Of a stretch of 6,753 nucleotides of DNA, positions 1-5,725 are shown piece after piece. Source of the DNA: Candidatus Bathyarchaeota archaeon (lineage in GTDB: Archaea; Thermoproteota; Bathyarchaeia; Bathyarchaeales; Bathycorpusculaceae). The position numbers and the translations under genes were made by a program. Every line of letters starts with the position of its first letter. Within the stretch, counting starts at the first letter, position 1. The notes below the pieces were generated by a model that saw only the letters and a list, made by a program, of their open reading frames with translations, ran no database searches and had not been told where the DNA came from. The DNA lies in assembly GCA_030626685.1 (NCBI GenBank), contig DAOUTL010000074.1:1-6753 (forward strand), in the 5' to 3' direction.

Positions 1-245
1 AAACGCACGTCAGGCACTGGCACAATCCAAATTCGTGCATAATCTATTCCAGCCTCTCTCAAAGCATTGTGAATCATAACAAGTCTTTCACCAGCAGTAA
101 AGGGATTATTAATGCTGTGGCTGTATTGGGCACTGCCCATTACGATTACAAGCTCATCAATCTCTTTTAGAACATCCTTTATCGCGCCAAGATGCCCTAA
201 ATGGAAGGGTTGAAACCTCCCAATGAAAAGTCCACGCTTAACCAT
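1..245 (-). CDS. nadM: NMN adenylyltransferase, archaeal type (3' end cut off by window edge)
   Basis: This enzyme joins nicotinamide (or nicotinate) mononucleotide to ATP to make NAD (or its deamido form), the last core step of NAD synthesis, in the cytoplasm. Translating the minus strand from 245 gives 81 residues beginning MVKRGLFIGRFQPFHLGH. The HLGH at residues 15-18 is the HxGH nucleotidyltransferase signature. GSAQ (37-40), SHSI (42-45) and NPFTAGER (47-54) also match archaeal NMN adenylyltransferases as I remember them. About half of the usual 170-180 residues is visible; the C-terminal ISGT/YSGT-type motif would lie to the left of the window. The start at 245 fits family members that begin M-(K)RG. 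In-frame ATGs at 254 and 275 are possible, and none has a strong ribosome binding site. The gene lies 39 bases downstream of ogt on the same strand, so the two are probably co-transcribed. It shares the NAD pathway with nadC at 3555-4430. Identification is firm; the start is uncertain. Confidence 0.93.
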   Translation of the reverse strand, partial: MVKRGLFIGRFQPFHLGHLGAIKDVLKEIDELVIVMGSAQYSHSINNPFTAGERLVMIHNALREAGIDYARIWIVPVPDVR

Positions 246-284
246 TGGAACCATCTCGCAAATACTATTGCACATCTAAATGAA

Positions 285-881
285 TTAACATTTACCCTTC
301 TCCAACCGTTTCAACACAGACTCAACAGGAAAAATTGAAAGCTTCTTGCTATCCACAGAGATTTCCCGTTTAGAAGTGTAGCCTCTACTCTCACGCCTCA
401 AAATTTCGAGTTTCACGTCCAAACCAAGGCCGTATCCGCCCAGCTTGAAATCCGAACGAACAATCCTATGACATGGAACAATTAACGGAAACGGATTCAA
501 AGCCATAACACGGCCAACAGCCCTTGGACTTCCACCAGCAACCTCAGCAACTGAACCATACGAAGTTACATATCCAAGCGGAACTATAGAAACAGTCTCA
601 ATTACTTTTCTTGCATAGCTTGACAATTGGTTGGTTGCTAAAGGAAAACTGTGGGAAACTTCTTTTCCACTATAAATGTCATTTAGCAAAACCACAACAC
701 ACTCAGTGAAATGCGAAGCCTTTTCTTGTTGTTGAAATGACACGTCATATGGAATTACGCTTAAAAGATTCCGTAGCGCGATTTCTTTGCTGAAGCTGAA
801 TGTTGTGGCAAAAAGTTTCTCTTCATCGCTTGCTACTCCAAACCAGACCCCACTGATCTTTTTGGTATAAAGGCTTATCAC
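285..881 (-). CDS. ogt: Methylated-DNA--protein-cysteine methyltransferase (O6-methylguanine-DNA alkyltransferase)
   Basis: This suicide repair protein moves the alkyl group from O6-alkylguanine in DNA onto its own cysteine. The active-site motif PCHRIV lies at residues 136-141, making Cys137 the acceptor. SPRAVGRVMALNPFP (118-132) holds the RAVG arginine-finger region and the Asn before the active-site loop. TSYGSVA (106-112) is the DNA-binding helix region and GGYG (148-151) follows the active site, all in family order. Residues 1-75 form the variable N-terminal domain. At 198 residues it exceeds the common 150-180. The extra length is a Lys/Ser-rich tail after about residue 165 that resembles no domain I know. 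The start is GTG at 881, because an in-frame TGA stands at 890-888 just upstream. No strong ribosome binding site is visible, and a TATA-like element at 911-917 would place transcription start only a few bases before the GTG, so the mRNA may be nearly leaderless. It is probably the first gene of an ogt-nadM operon. Confidence 0.95.
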   Translation of the reverse strand: MISLYTKKISGVWFGVASDEEKLFATTFSFSKEIALRNLLSVIPYDVSFQQQEKASHFTECVVVLLNDIYSGKEVSHSFPLATNQLSSYARKVIETVSIVPLGYVTSYGSVAEVAGGSPRAVGRVMALNPFPLIVPCHRIVRSDFKLGGYGLGLDVKLEILRRESRGYTSKREISVDSKKLSIFPVESVLKRLEKGKC

Positions 882-971
882 AGCACATCATCTCTCGATG
901 TTTTAGAACATTTTATACACGAGTAAGTTTAATAGTTTGTCTTGCACATATCAACGATAAAGGTGAGCTGA
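882..971. promoter_or_regulatory. Divergent promoter region between ogt and the proteasome gene
   Basis: These 90 bases separate two genes reading outward. TTTTATAC at 911-918 reads as a TATA-like box on the plus strand, and its complement GTATAAAA is a good TATA box on the minus strand. Archaeal transcription usually starts about 25 bases from the box centre. That predicts a plus-strand start near 940, leaving a leader of about 30 bases for psmB that contains its ribosome binding site. It predicts a minus-strand start near 888, only about 7 bases before the ogt GTG. Abutting the box is the near-palindrome TGTTTTAGAACA (899-910), a possible operator. These sites are inferred from sequence pattern and geometry only. 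Confidence 0.55.
961..966 (+). promoter_or_regulatory. Ribosome binding site of psmB
   Basis: AGGTGA stands 5 bases before the ATG at 972. It complements the usual archaeal 16S rRNA tail (CACCUCC-type). The same hexamer recurs before nadC (3545-3550) and, on the minus strand, before the DUF4152 gene (5721-5726) and rlmE (6392-6397). It therefore seems to be a favoured form in this genome and helps fix those starts. Confidence 0.75.
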
Positions 972-1592
972 ATGGAAAGGCAAGCGCAACAACCTCAATA
1001 TCTTTGGGTTCCGGGTGCAACAACAGTTGGCGCAGTATGCACAGATGGTGTTATTTTAGCCTCTGAAAAACGTGTTTCATACGGTTATTTAGTTGTTAGC
1101 AAGGGCGGCAAAAAAGTTTTCAAAATCACAGACCATATAGGCGCGGCGTGCGCTGGACTCGTTTCGGACATGCAAATCCTCGTTAGAGAGGTGGAAGCCT
1201 ACGCAAACCTATATAGCCTAGATGTTGGCAGACCAATTTCCGTGAGGTCAGCAGCCAAACTCATGTCAAATCTGCTTTTCACCCGCCGATTGGCACCATT
1301 AATTACGCAGACGATAACCGGCGGAATAGATGATGAGGGAACATCACTTTACGTGCTAGATGTTTTAGGCTCAGTGATACCTGACAAGTATGCCGTTGTA
1401 GGTTCCGGAACAGGAATAGCGATGGGTGTGCTTGAGGAAGGATATAAAGAAGACATGACCGTGGAGGAAGGAAAAGACTTAGTTGTTAGAGCAATAAAAT
1501 CCGCTATAAGCAGGGATATCATGAGTGGAGACGGAATAGATTTTCTATTAATAACCAAAGATGGAACGCGCGAAGAATCCATAAAGTTCTAA
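972..1592 (+). CDS. psmB: 20S proteasome subunit beta, probably a non-catalytic paralogue (Thr1 replaced by Ala)
   Basis: This is a beta-type subunit of the archaeal 20S proteasome, the cytoplasmic barrel that degrades unfolded or tagged proteins. After a 15-residue leader comes G-A-T-T-V-G (15-20), where active subunits have G-T-T-T-V-G and are cut after Gly to free the N-terminal Thr nucleophile. Here that position is Ala16 (codon GCA, one change from ACA). The rest of the active-site frame is present: Glu32 and Lys48 (family positions 17 and 33), the GSG at 144-146, and RDIMSGDGID (181-190) with Asp182, Ser185 and Asp187. Length (206) is normal. Known context: Sulfolobus has a beta-1 subunit lacking a usable Thr1 that assembles with an active beta-2. 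By inference this protein is of that kind, and an active beta gene should exist elsewhere. Cleavage one residue later, exposing Thr17, cannot be excluded but would shift the nucleophile. It is not an alpha subunit, since it lacks the N-terminal YDR-type helix. The start is ATG with AGGTGA 5 bases upstream. Confidence 0.95.
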   Translation: MERQAQQPQYLWVPGATTVGAVCTDGVILASEKRVSYGYLVVSKGGKKVFKITDHIGAACAGLVSDMQILVREVEAYANLYSLDVGRPISVRSAAKLMSNLLFTRRLAPLITQTITGGIDDEGTSLYVLDVLGSVIPDKYAVVGSGTGIAMGVLEEGYKEDMTVEEGKDLVVRAIKSAISRDIMSGDGIDFLLITKDGTREESIKF

Positions 1593-1601
1593 ACCTTAAA
1601 A

Positions 1602-1607
1602 TTTTTT
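1602..1607 (+). terminator. Possible T-run terminator after psmB
   Basis: A run of six T (1602-1607), preceded by AAAA, lies 9 bases after the psmB stop codon. Archaeal RNA polymerase often terminates on T-runs without a hairpin. The run is short, so this may be only a partial stop. The rest of the 90-base gap up to the AMMECR1 gene shows the ribosome binding site and no clear TATA box. Confidence 0.35.
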
Positions 1608-1668
1608 ACAAAGTTTGAACAAATGAAAAATTAGCCGAATCCCTAAAGACGAAACTCATGGTCATTAA

Positions 1669-1672
1669 GGAG
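1669..1672 (+). promoter_or_regulatory. Ribosome binding site that fixes a TTG start
   Basis: GGAG, within AAGGAGAG (1667-1674), lies 10 bases before the TTG at 1683. The in-frame stop TAA at 1644-1646 closes the frame upstream, and no in-frame ATG or GTG lies between it and 1683. The only nearby ATG (1658) is out of frame. This supports TTG as the real start of the AMMECR1-family gene. Confidence 0.65.
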
Positions 1673-1682
1673 AGAGAACCTA

Positions 1683-2309
1683 TTGTCATTTCAACTCAAC
1701 CTAGAAGAAGGAAAATTTATCGTTCAACTTGCACGCAACGCTGTGGAAGAATATCTGAAAAGTAGGAAACGCATCAGCATTCCGAACAGCGCATCTGAAA
1801 AGCTTCTACAGCCTTGCGGCGTATTCGTTACGATAAACACCATTAGACACGGAGAGAAAGAACTAAGGGGATGCATTGGCTATCCATACCCAACAACCCC
1901 GTTAGCTCAAGCAGTGATTGAATCCGCCATAAGTTCAGCCACTCAAGATCCAAGGTTTTATCCACTTTCGTTAAGCGAACTTGACACCGTAGTTTTTGAG
2001 GTGAGCGTGCTTACCCCACCTCAGATAATAGAGGCTAAAAAACCAAACGAATACCCCTCCAAAATCAAAGTTGGAGAGGATGGATTAATCGTCGAGAGAG
2101 GTATGTTTAAAGGGTTGCTTCTGCCTCAGGTGCCCGTTGAGTGGAAATGGAATGAGGAGGATTTTTTATGCCAATGCTGTATTAAGGCTGGTTTGCCTCC
2201 GGATTGTTGGTTGCTGGAGGACACTAAAATCTATAAGTTTCAAGCCATAATTTTTGAGGAGGAACAACCAAGAGGGAAAGTGAAGCGTAAAGCCCTCGGC
2301 GGGAAATAA
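1683..2309 (+). CDS. AMMECR1-domain protein (AmmeMemoRadiSam system protein A family)
   Basis: This is a member of the AMMECR1 family, conserved in archaea, many bacteria and eukaryotes, whose biochemical role is still unsettled. The nearly invariant LRGCIG lies at residues 61-66. It is followed by DPRFYPLS (89-96), VEVSVLTP-like FEVSVLTP (105-112), GEDGLIV (131-137), GLLLPQVPVEW (144-154) and KAGLPPDCW (168-176), in family order; 208 residues is the usual length. The 163-175 stretch holds Cys163, Cys165, Cys166 and Cys175, where the relatives I recall have fewer cysteines. In many genomes this domain occurs with, or fused to, Memo and a radical SAM enzyme; neither is in this window. The next gene begins 4 bases after its stop, so the two are probably co-translated. 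The start is TTG, supported by GGAG 10 bases upstream. The family call is firm; any enzymatic role would be a guess. Confidence 0.93.
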   Translation: MSFQLNLEEGKFIVQLARNAVEEYLKSRKRISIPNSASEKLLQPCGVFVTINTIRHGEKELRGCIGYPYPTTPLAQAVIESAISSATQDPRFYPLSLSELDTVVFEVSVLTPPQIIEAKKPNEYPSKIKVGEDGLIVERGMFKGLLLPQVPVEWKWNEEDFLCQCCIKAGLPPDCWLLEDTKIYKFQAIIFEEEQPRGKVKRKALGGK

Positions 2310-2313
2310 TCTC

Positions 2314-3495
2314 ATGCGAGTTTATTTTGCTCCATGTGGCATAGGCCTTGGACATGTTGGGCGATGTGTTCCAATAGCGAGGAAACTTATGGAAAAAAAT
2401 GCTCACGTGATGTTCTCGACATATCGAGAGGGAATACGCTATGTTGAACGGGAAGGCCTTCCGCTCATTAAAGCTCCGCCTATCGGCTTTCAAGTCAAAC
2501 CAGACGGAACAATAGATTTTAAACAGACAGCAGTTAACCCAGGTCCATTTTTCGCATCCTTCATCCTTATTAAACAAGTCAACGCTGAACTAGAAGCCAT
2601 TGAAAACTTCAAACCAGATATCGTTGTTTCAGATTCCCGTGCCTCACCTTTATTGGCAGCGAAAATTTTGGGAACACCCAGAATCTGCATCCTAAATCAG
2701 TTTCAATTAATAATCCCGCGGAAAAAACATTTTTTACGTTTAGCAAGATTTGCAGACTCCATAACACTTGCACTTATTGGGAAAATATGGACAAGCGGAA
2801 ACATTGTTCTGATACCGGATTTTCCTCAACCATACACGATATGCGCTGGCAACCTAAACATTCCAAAATCCTACAGAAAAAAAGTGAAACTGATAGGGCC
2901 GATTTTATCGACACATCCAAACGAGTTACCAACCAAAAAAGAATTGCGTAAAAAATTAAGGTTATCCACGGACAAACCAGTTATTTTCGCACCTATAAGC
3001 GGGCCCATCAGAGAAAGAGCTTTCTTAACAGAGATTTTAAAGAGAATCTTGCTTGAGTTTCCAGATGATTATGAGATTGTTTTGTCGCTTGGTTACCCAG
3101 ACGCTGACGCCGAACCCGTGTTTCACGGTAATTTGAGAATTTATAAATGGATTCCGAATCGCTTTGAATACCTGAAAGCCTGTGACTTGGTTGTAAGCCG
3201 CGCCGGGCATGGAACCCTAACGCAATGCATGTGCTACGGCAAACCAATGATTATTGTACCAACACCCAGCCACACAGAACAGATTAACAACGCAAAACAA
3301 GCTGAAAAACTTGGCGTTGCAAAGGTAATCGAACAAAAAGAATTAAACAAAGAAGCCCTCATCAAAAATGTCAAACAAATTTTAGAAAGCGAAGTCTCCG
3401 AAAGAACCAAACAAATTCAAGAGGAAGTTCTGAAATATGACGGCTTAGAAAACGCTGTTAAAACAATAATTGAGATAGCAGAAAAGGAGATGTAA
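2314..3495 (+). CDS. MurG/GT28-like glycosyltransferase, GT-B fold
   Basis: This is a probable nucleotide-sugar-dependent glycosyltransferase of 393 residues, the normal size for a two-domain GT-B enzyme. The N-terminal acceptor domain opens with a beta strand and a glycine-rich loop, CGIGLGHVGR (8-17), the GxGH element of the MurG/UGT superfamily. The second Rossmann domain starts near 222 (KPVIFAPISG). It carries the donor-binding signature VVSRAGHGTLTQCMCYGKP (293-311), then IIVPTPSHTEQINNA (313-327), in which the Glu/Gln and Asn after HTE usually contact the sugar-nucleotide. There is no signal peptide or transmembrane segment, so it would act at the cytoplasmic membrane face or in the cytosol. 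Donor and acceptor cannot be read from sequence; glycolipid or surface glycan synthesis is a plausible inference. It follows the AMMECR1 gene by 4 bases with only a weak ribosome binding site (GGCGGG, about 10 bases before the ATG), which suggests translational coupling. It is not true MurG, since peptidoglycan genes are absent here and the lineage appears archaeal. Confidence 0.88.
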   Translation: MRVYFAPCGIGLGHVGRCVPIARKLMEKNAHVMFSTYREGIRYVEREGLPLIKAPPIGFQVKPDGTIDFKQTAVNPGPFFASFILIKQVNAELEAIENFKPDIVVSDSRASPLLAAKILGTPRICILNQFQLIIPRKKHFLRLARFADSITLALIGKIWTSGNIVLIPDFPQPYTICAGNLNIPKSYRKKVKLIGPILSTHPNELPTKKELRKKLRLSTDKPVIFAPISGPIRERAFLTEILKRILLEFPDDYEIVLSLGYPDADAEPVFHGNLRIYKWIPNRFEYLKACDLVVSRAGHGTLTQCMCYGKPMIIVPTPSHTEQINNAKQAEKLGVAKVIEQKELNKEALIKNVKQILESEVSERTKQIQEEVLKYDGLENAVKTIIEIAEKEM

Positions 3496-3510
3496 CAATT
3501 CTAAAACGGA

Positions 3511-3550
3511 AATAAAAACAAGTATTTTAAAGTTAAACAACTATAGGTGA
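3511..3550 (+). promoter_or_regulatory. Possible promoter and ribosome binding site of nadC
   Basis: The 59-base gap before nadC contains an A-rich TATA-like stretch AATAAAAA (3511-3518). A start about 25 bases on (near 3541) would leave a short leader containing AGGTGA (3545-3550), 4 bases before the ATG at 3555. A second AT element, TATTTTAA (3523-3530), would place transcription start past the ribosome binding site and is less likely. The ribosome binding site is clear; the promoter is a weak inference. Confidence 0.45.
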
Positions 3551-3554
3551 AGTC

Positions 3555-4430
3555 ATGTTCTTGCCACAAAAAATCTTGGAAGAAAAACTTCGAAACATGC
3601 TTGCCGAAGACGTTGGACAGGGGGACATAACTACAGCATTAATCGTTCCTGCAGACAGCACCGCAGAAGCAGAAGTAATAACGAAAGAAGCCGGCGTAAT
3701 AGCCGGAATAGAAGAAGCAAGAATCCTTCTAGAAAGCGTAGGACTCAAAGTCGAAGCTTTAGTTTCAGACGGAGAAAAGGTGAAAGCAAAAAAAGTGCTA
3801 ATAAAAATCTCTGGAGACACACGAACAATACTCTCGGTTGAACGCACACTCCTAAACATTATCTCACGCATGAGCGGCATAGCAACACTCACAAGAAAGT
3901 TAATAGAGAAAATCCGGAAAGCCGGACTTAAAACCAAGGTTGCATGCACACGAAAAGTTGCACCTGGTCTTCTCTATTTCGATAAAAAGGCTGTTTTGAT
4001 AGGCGGTGGCGACACACACAGGCTTCATTTGGACGACATGATTTTGATAAAGGATAATCACATCGCAGTAGCTGGGAGCATCGAAAAAGCGGTTGAGAAG
4101 GTTAGAGAAAACTCGTCATTCAGCAAAAAAATCGAGGTTGAAGTGTCAATGGTTGAGGATGTTTTAGCCGCTGCAAAAGCCGGAGTAGACATAATCATGC
4201 TGGATAATTTTTCTCCAAAACAAATAGAGAAAGCGATTAATTTACTCAAAGAGGCAGGTTTTTTCAGCAATGTTTTGCTAGAAGCAAGCGGTGGAATTAC
4301 CGCAGAAAATATTCTTTCATTCGCTTCAACGGGAGTCAACGTAGTGAGCTTAGGCGAGATAACAGACAGCGCAAAAGCATTAGACATAAGCTTGGAAATC
4401 ACAAAAGTCGAAAAAACCAGACACCATTAG
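3555..4430 (+). CDS. nadC: Nicotinate-nucleotide pyrophosphorylase (quinolinate phosphoribosyltransferase)
   Basis: This enzyme converts quinolinate and phosphoribosyl pyrophosphate to nicotinate mononucleotide, carbon dioxide and pyrophosphate, the step linking de novo quinolinate synthesis to NAD. All the signature blocks are present in order: AEDVGQGDITT (17-27), SVERTLLNIISRMSGIAT (94-111), CTRKVAPGL (131-139), GGGDTHRLHLDDMILIKDNH (150-169), IEVEV (193-197), IMLDNFSP (214-221), LEASGGIT (242-249) and VVSLGEIT (263-270). These include the Arg, His and Lys residues that bind quinolinate and the acidic barrel-end residues that bind the ribose phosphate. The 291-residue length is typical and the gene looks intact. 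ATG with AGGTGA 4 bases before it fixes the start. It follows the glycosyltransferase by 59 bases, so it may be transcribed with that gene or from its own promoter. nadA and nadB are not in the window. The NMN adenylyltransferase at the left edge acts directly downstream of it in the pathway. Confidence 0.97.
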   Translation: MFLPQKILEEKLRNMLAEDVGQGDITTALIVPADSTAEAEVITKEAGVIAGIEEARILLESVGLKVEALVSDGEKVKAKKVLIKISGDTRTILSVERTLLNIISRMSGIATLTRKLIEKIRKAGLKTKVACTRKVAPGLLYFDKKAVLIGGGDTHRLHLDDMILIKDNHIAVAGSIEKAVEKVRENSSFSKKIEVEVSMVEDVLAAAKAGVDIIMLDNFSPKQIEKAINLLKEAGFFSNVLLEASGGITAENILSFASTGVNVVSLGEITDSAKALDISLEITKVEKTRHH

Positions 4431-4434
4431 TCTA

Positions 4435-4450
4435 GGAAAAAGCTTTTACC
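4435..4450. terminator. Short palindrome between convergent genes, possible two-way terminator
   Basis: AAAAGCTTTT (4438-4447) is a perfect 10-base palindrome. Extended to 4435-4450 it pairs at 14 of 16 positions. It sits between the nadC stop (4428-4430) and the stop of the leftward SpoIIM gene (4446-4448), which it overlaps. It gives a run of five T on the minus strand and four on the plus strand. Both transcripts end here, so a shared stop signal is reasonable, but the stem is short and AT-rich. Confidence 0.3.
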
Positions 4451-5000
4451 AAGAGGCCCGCTCAAAACCACCGAAATATGAAATTAAAGCAATCTCTATA
4501 ATTGCAGCCGCCAATAACACTACGGCACAAATTGAAATAAGCATGCATGCATTTACAAGTTCGCTTTTGCCCCTACGTTGTATTATGCGCCAAGTTAGCC
4601 AAACACTTTCAGCAAAAGCAGTGGAATATGCCAAAAACTCCAGCCACGTAAATGGGAAGATAAACAGAGAGAGGAAAACCATGAGAGGTGGCAGACCTTC
4701 CGTGATGCTTTCTGCAGCAATTACAACGCCTGTGTTATATAATACATAGCATCCGAAAGTAGGTCCTGCAACGGGTACGAACATTGCTAGGCATACCATG
4801 AAATTGTTTCCGAAAATAAATTGTACATTGATGTTTTCTCGTATTTGATCAAGCTCCTGTTTTAGATCGCTTGCTTCAGAGGCGCTAAGCGGAGTTAACA
4901 CACCTGCAACTGTTATGATGATGGAAAGAAGAAGAAAAGCTGCAATTGTCAGAATTCTTTTAGTTCTTGTTGGAATTTTTCTCCAAAAGTCAAGTGCCAA
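4446..5000 (-). CDS. SpoIIM-family (DUF95) integral membrane protein
   Basis: This 184-residue protein resembles the stage II sporulation protein M family, which is widespread in archaea that do not sporulate; its archaeal role is unknown. Four hydrophobic regions are visible: 16-36, about 66-96, about 104-133 and 150-174. A polar, charged loop (41-60) after the first segment is probably extracytoplasmic, given the basic N-terminus (RKIPTRTKR). Family-like elements are the FGNNFMV stretch (63-69, matching the usual N-N/N-x motif entering the second segment), YNTGVVI (88-94) and FTWLEFLAYSTAFAES (117-132), where the E-x-x-AY pattern recalls the conserved E(L)PAY of the family. The start is TTG at 5000: the preceding codon is the stop TGA, and AGGAGGG lies at an ideal distance. 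It follows the DUF4152 gene by 22 bases and is the last gene of that leftward cluster. The family call rests on pattern memory and is fairly sure; the function is not known. Confidence 0.8.
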   Translation of the reverse strand: MALDFWRKIPTRTKRILTIAAFLLLSIIITVAGVLTPLSASEASDLKQELDQIRENINVQFIFGNNFMVCLAMFVPVAGPTFGCYVLYNTGVVIAAESITEGLPPLMVFLSLFIFPFTWLEFLAYSTAFAESVWLTWRIIQRRGKSELVNACMLISICAVVLLAAAIIEIALISYFGGFERASW

Positions 5001-5008
5001 TCACGCAG

Positions 5009-5015
5009 CCCTCCT
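5009..5015 (-). promoter_or_regulatory. Strong ribosome binding site fixing the TTG start of the SpoIIM-family gene
   Basis: On the minus strand AGGAGGG (5015 to 5009) is the strongest ribosome binding site in the window, 8 bases before TTG at 5000. A GTG at 5004-5002 is out of frame and runs into a stop within five codons. The first in-frame ATG would delete the first membrane segment. TTG is therefore the convincing start. Confidence 0.75.
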
Positions 5016-5022
5016 AAGTCTT

Positions 5023-5715
5023 TCACGTTTCTGGAGTTATCTTTAAGGTTCGGAAACCTCTTGCACATGGGTTTAACATTTCCGTGATATTAACTTTTTT
5101 CAAGATTTCTTTTGCGTCTTCTGCATAACCTCTAATGTCGTGTTCTGCTGCAATGAGAGAGTAAAGACATACTCCTTTTTCGGTTAGTCTGGGCTGACAT
5201 TTAGAGGGTAAGCCCAGCAAGATCGTTCTATTGTCTTTGACGGTTTTTTCAGAAGCATATAAAATTGCGTGTGCTCCAGCTGTTAACTCTGCAATCCTCA
5301 CGGGAATACTTTCTTTTCCTATGGCTAATACTTCAACTCTATATTTCTGTGTGATTTCACCAGCAATTTTCCTTAGCCTGGGCAGAATTTTTAGGAGATG
5401 GCGTTTTGCTCTGCTGGAAACTCTCATGCCGGAGAACTGAATTGGAGATAGTTGTTCAAGTGGAACCGATCCTAGAGACATATCAAGATGCACAACATCC
5501 GCATTTACCTTTCCCAGCAATTCTCTGCATAGCTCTGCCTCATGAACCACAACCTCATGTCCGTTCACTGCATCTACGAAAATAGGCTCAGCCAAACACA
5601 TGCTAGGCTCCCTATAAGGCGGGCTAACCAACACTGCTGCAACCGCAACAATTGACACTGGCTCAAACTTACTGGTCAGTATGGCGGAGGAAGAATCCGC
5701 TGCAATTATTTTCAA
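5023..5715 (-). CDS. DUF4152 protein, homologue of Pyrococcus PF2046 (single-strand-specific 3'-5' exonuclease)
   Basis: This matches the archaea-only DUF4152 family. Its Pyrococcus furiosus member PF2046 (PfuExo I) has an RNase H-like fold and has been reported as a single-strand 3'-5' exonuclease. Numbering from the GTG-initiated form (5724), landmarks are KIIAADSSSAIL (5-16, Asp10), FEPVSIVAVAAVLV (20-33) with PPYR (35-38), VVHLDMSLG (77-85, Asp81), AIGKESIPVRIAE (134-146) and the C-terminal MLNPCARGF (216-224). Asp10 and Asp81 are candidate metal ligands; Glu138 and Glu146 are further candidates. I chose TTG at 5715, three codons inside the GTG at 5724. The GTG lies within the sequence AGGTGA, which sits 5 bases before the TTG exactly as before psmB, and the resulting M-K-I-I-A-A-D start matches PF2046 relatives as I recall them. 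A weaker AAAGGA before the GTG leaves the longer form possible. The gene lies between rlmE and the SpoIIM-family gene on one strand, probably in one operon. The family call is good; activity is inferred from one homologue. Confidence 0.85.
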   Translation of the reverse strand: MKIIAADSSSAILTSKFEPVSIVAVAAVLVSPPYREPSMCLAEPIFVDAVNGHEVVVHEAELCRELLGKVNADVVHLDMSLGSVPLEQLSPIQFSGMRVSSRAKRHLLKILPRLRKIAGEITQKYRVEVLAIGKESIPVRIAELTAGAHAILYASEKTVKDNRTILLGLPSKCQPRLTEKGVCLYSLIAAEHDIRGYAEDAKEILKKVNITEMLNPCARGFRTLKITPET

Positions 5716-5725
5716 ACGTTTCACC

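Noticed and set aside
246..284. Separate promoter for the NMN adenylyltransferase gene
   Set aside because: The gap is 39 bases or less and the AT-rich bases do not form a clear TATA box at a proper distance; read-through from ogt is simpler.
1020..1025. Thr17 or Thr18 as a normal catalytic Thr1
   Set aside because: Counting from V-G and from Glu32/Lys48 puts Ala16 at position 1. Using Thr17 would move every active-site distance by one residue, so I treat it only as an alternative.
972..1592. Proteasome alpha subunit
   Set aside because: The N-terminal helix with the YDR-type motif of alpha subunits is missing. The GATTVG region and SGDGID block align with beta subunits.
2224..2690. Leftward open frames across the AMMECR1/glycosyltransferase junction and inside the glycosyltransferase
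   Set aside because: They are shadows of two genes with clear motifs and run across a real gene boundary.
2314..3495. True MurG of peptidoglycan or pseudomurein synthesis
   Set aside because: Only the superfamily signature is seen. No mur-type neighbours are present and the substrate cannot be told from sequence.
3533..3949. Leftward open frame of 138 codons over the start of nadC
   Set aside because: It lies wholly antisense to nadC, which has every family motif. Its serine-rich, low-complexity translation is typical of a complement frame, and no ribosome binding site supports it.
4058..4402. Leftward open frame of 114 codons over the 3' half of nadC
   Set aside because: It is antisense to well-conserved nadC coding sequence, resembles no known family, and is rich in Ser, Ala and Thr as expected from the complement.
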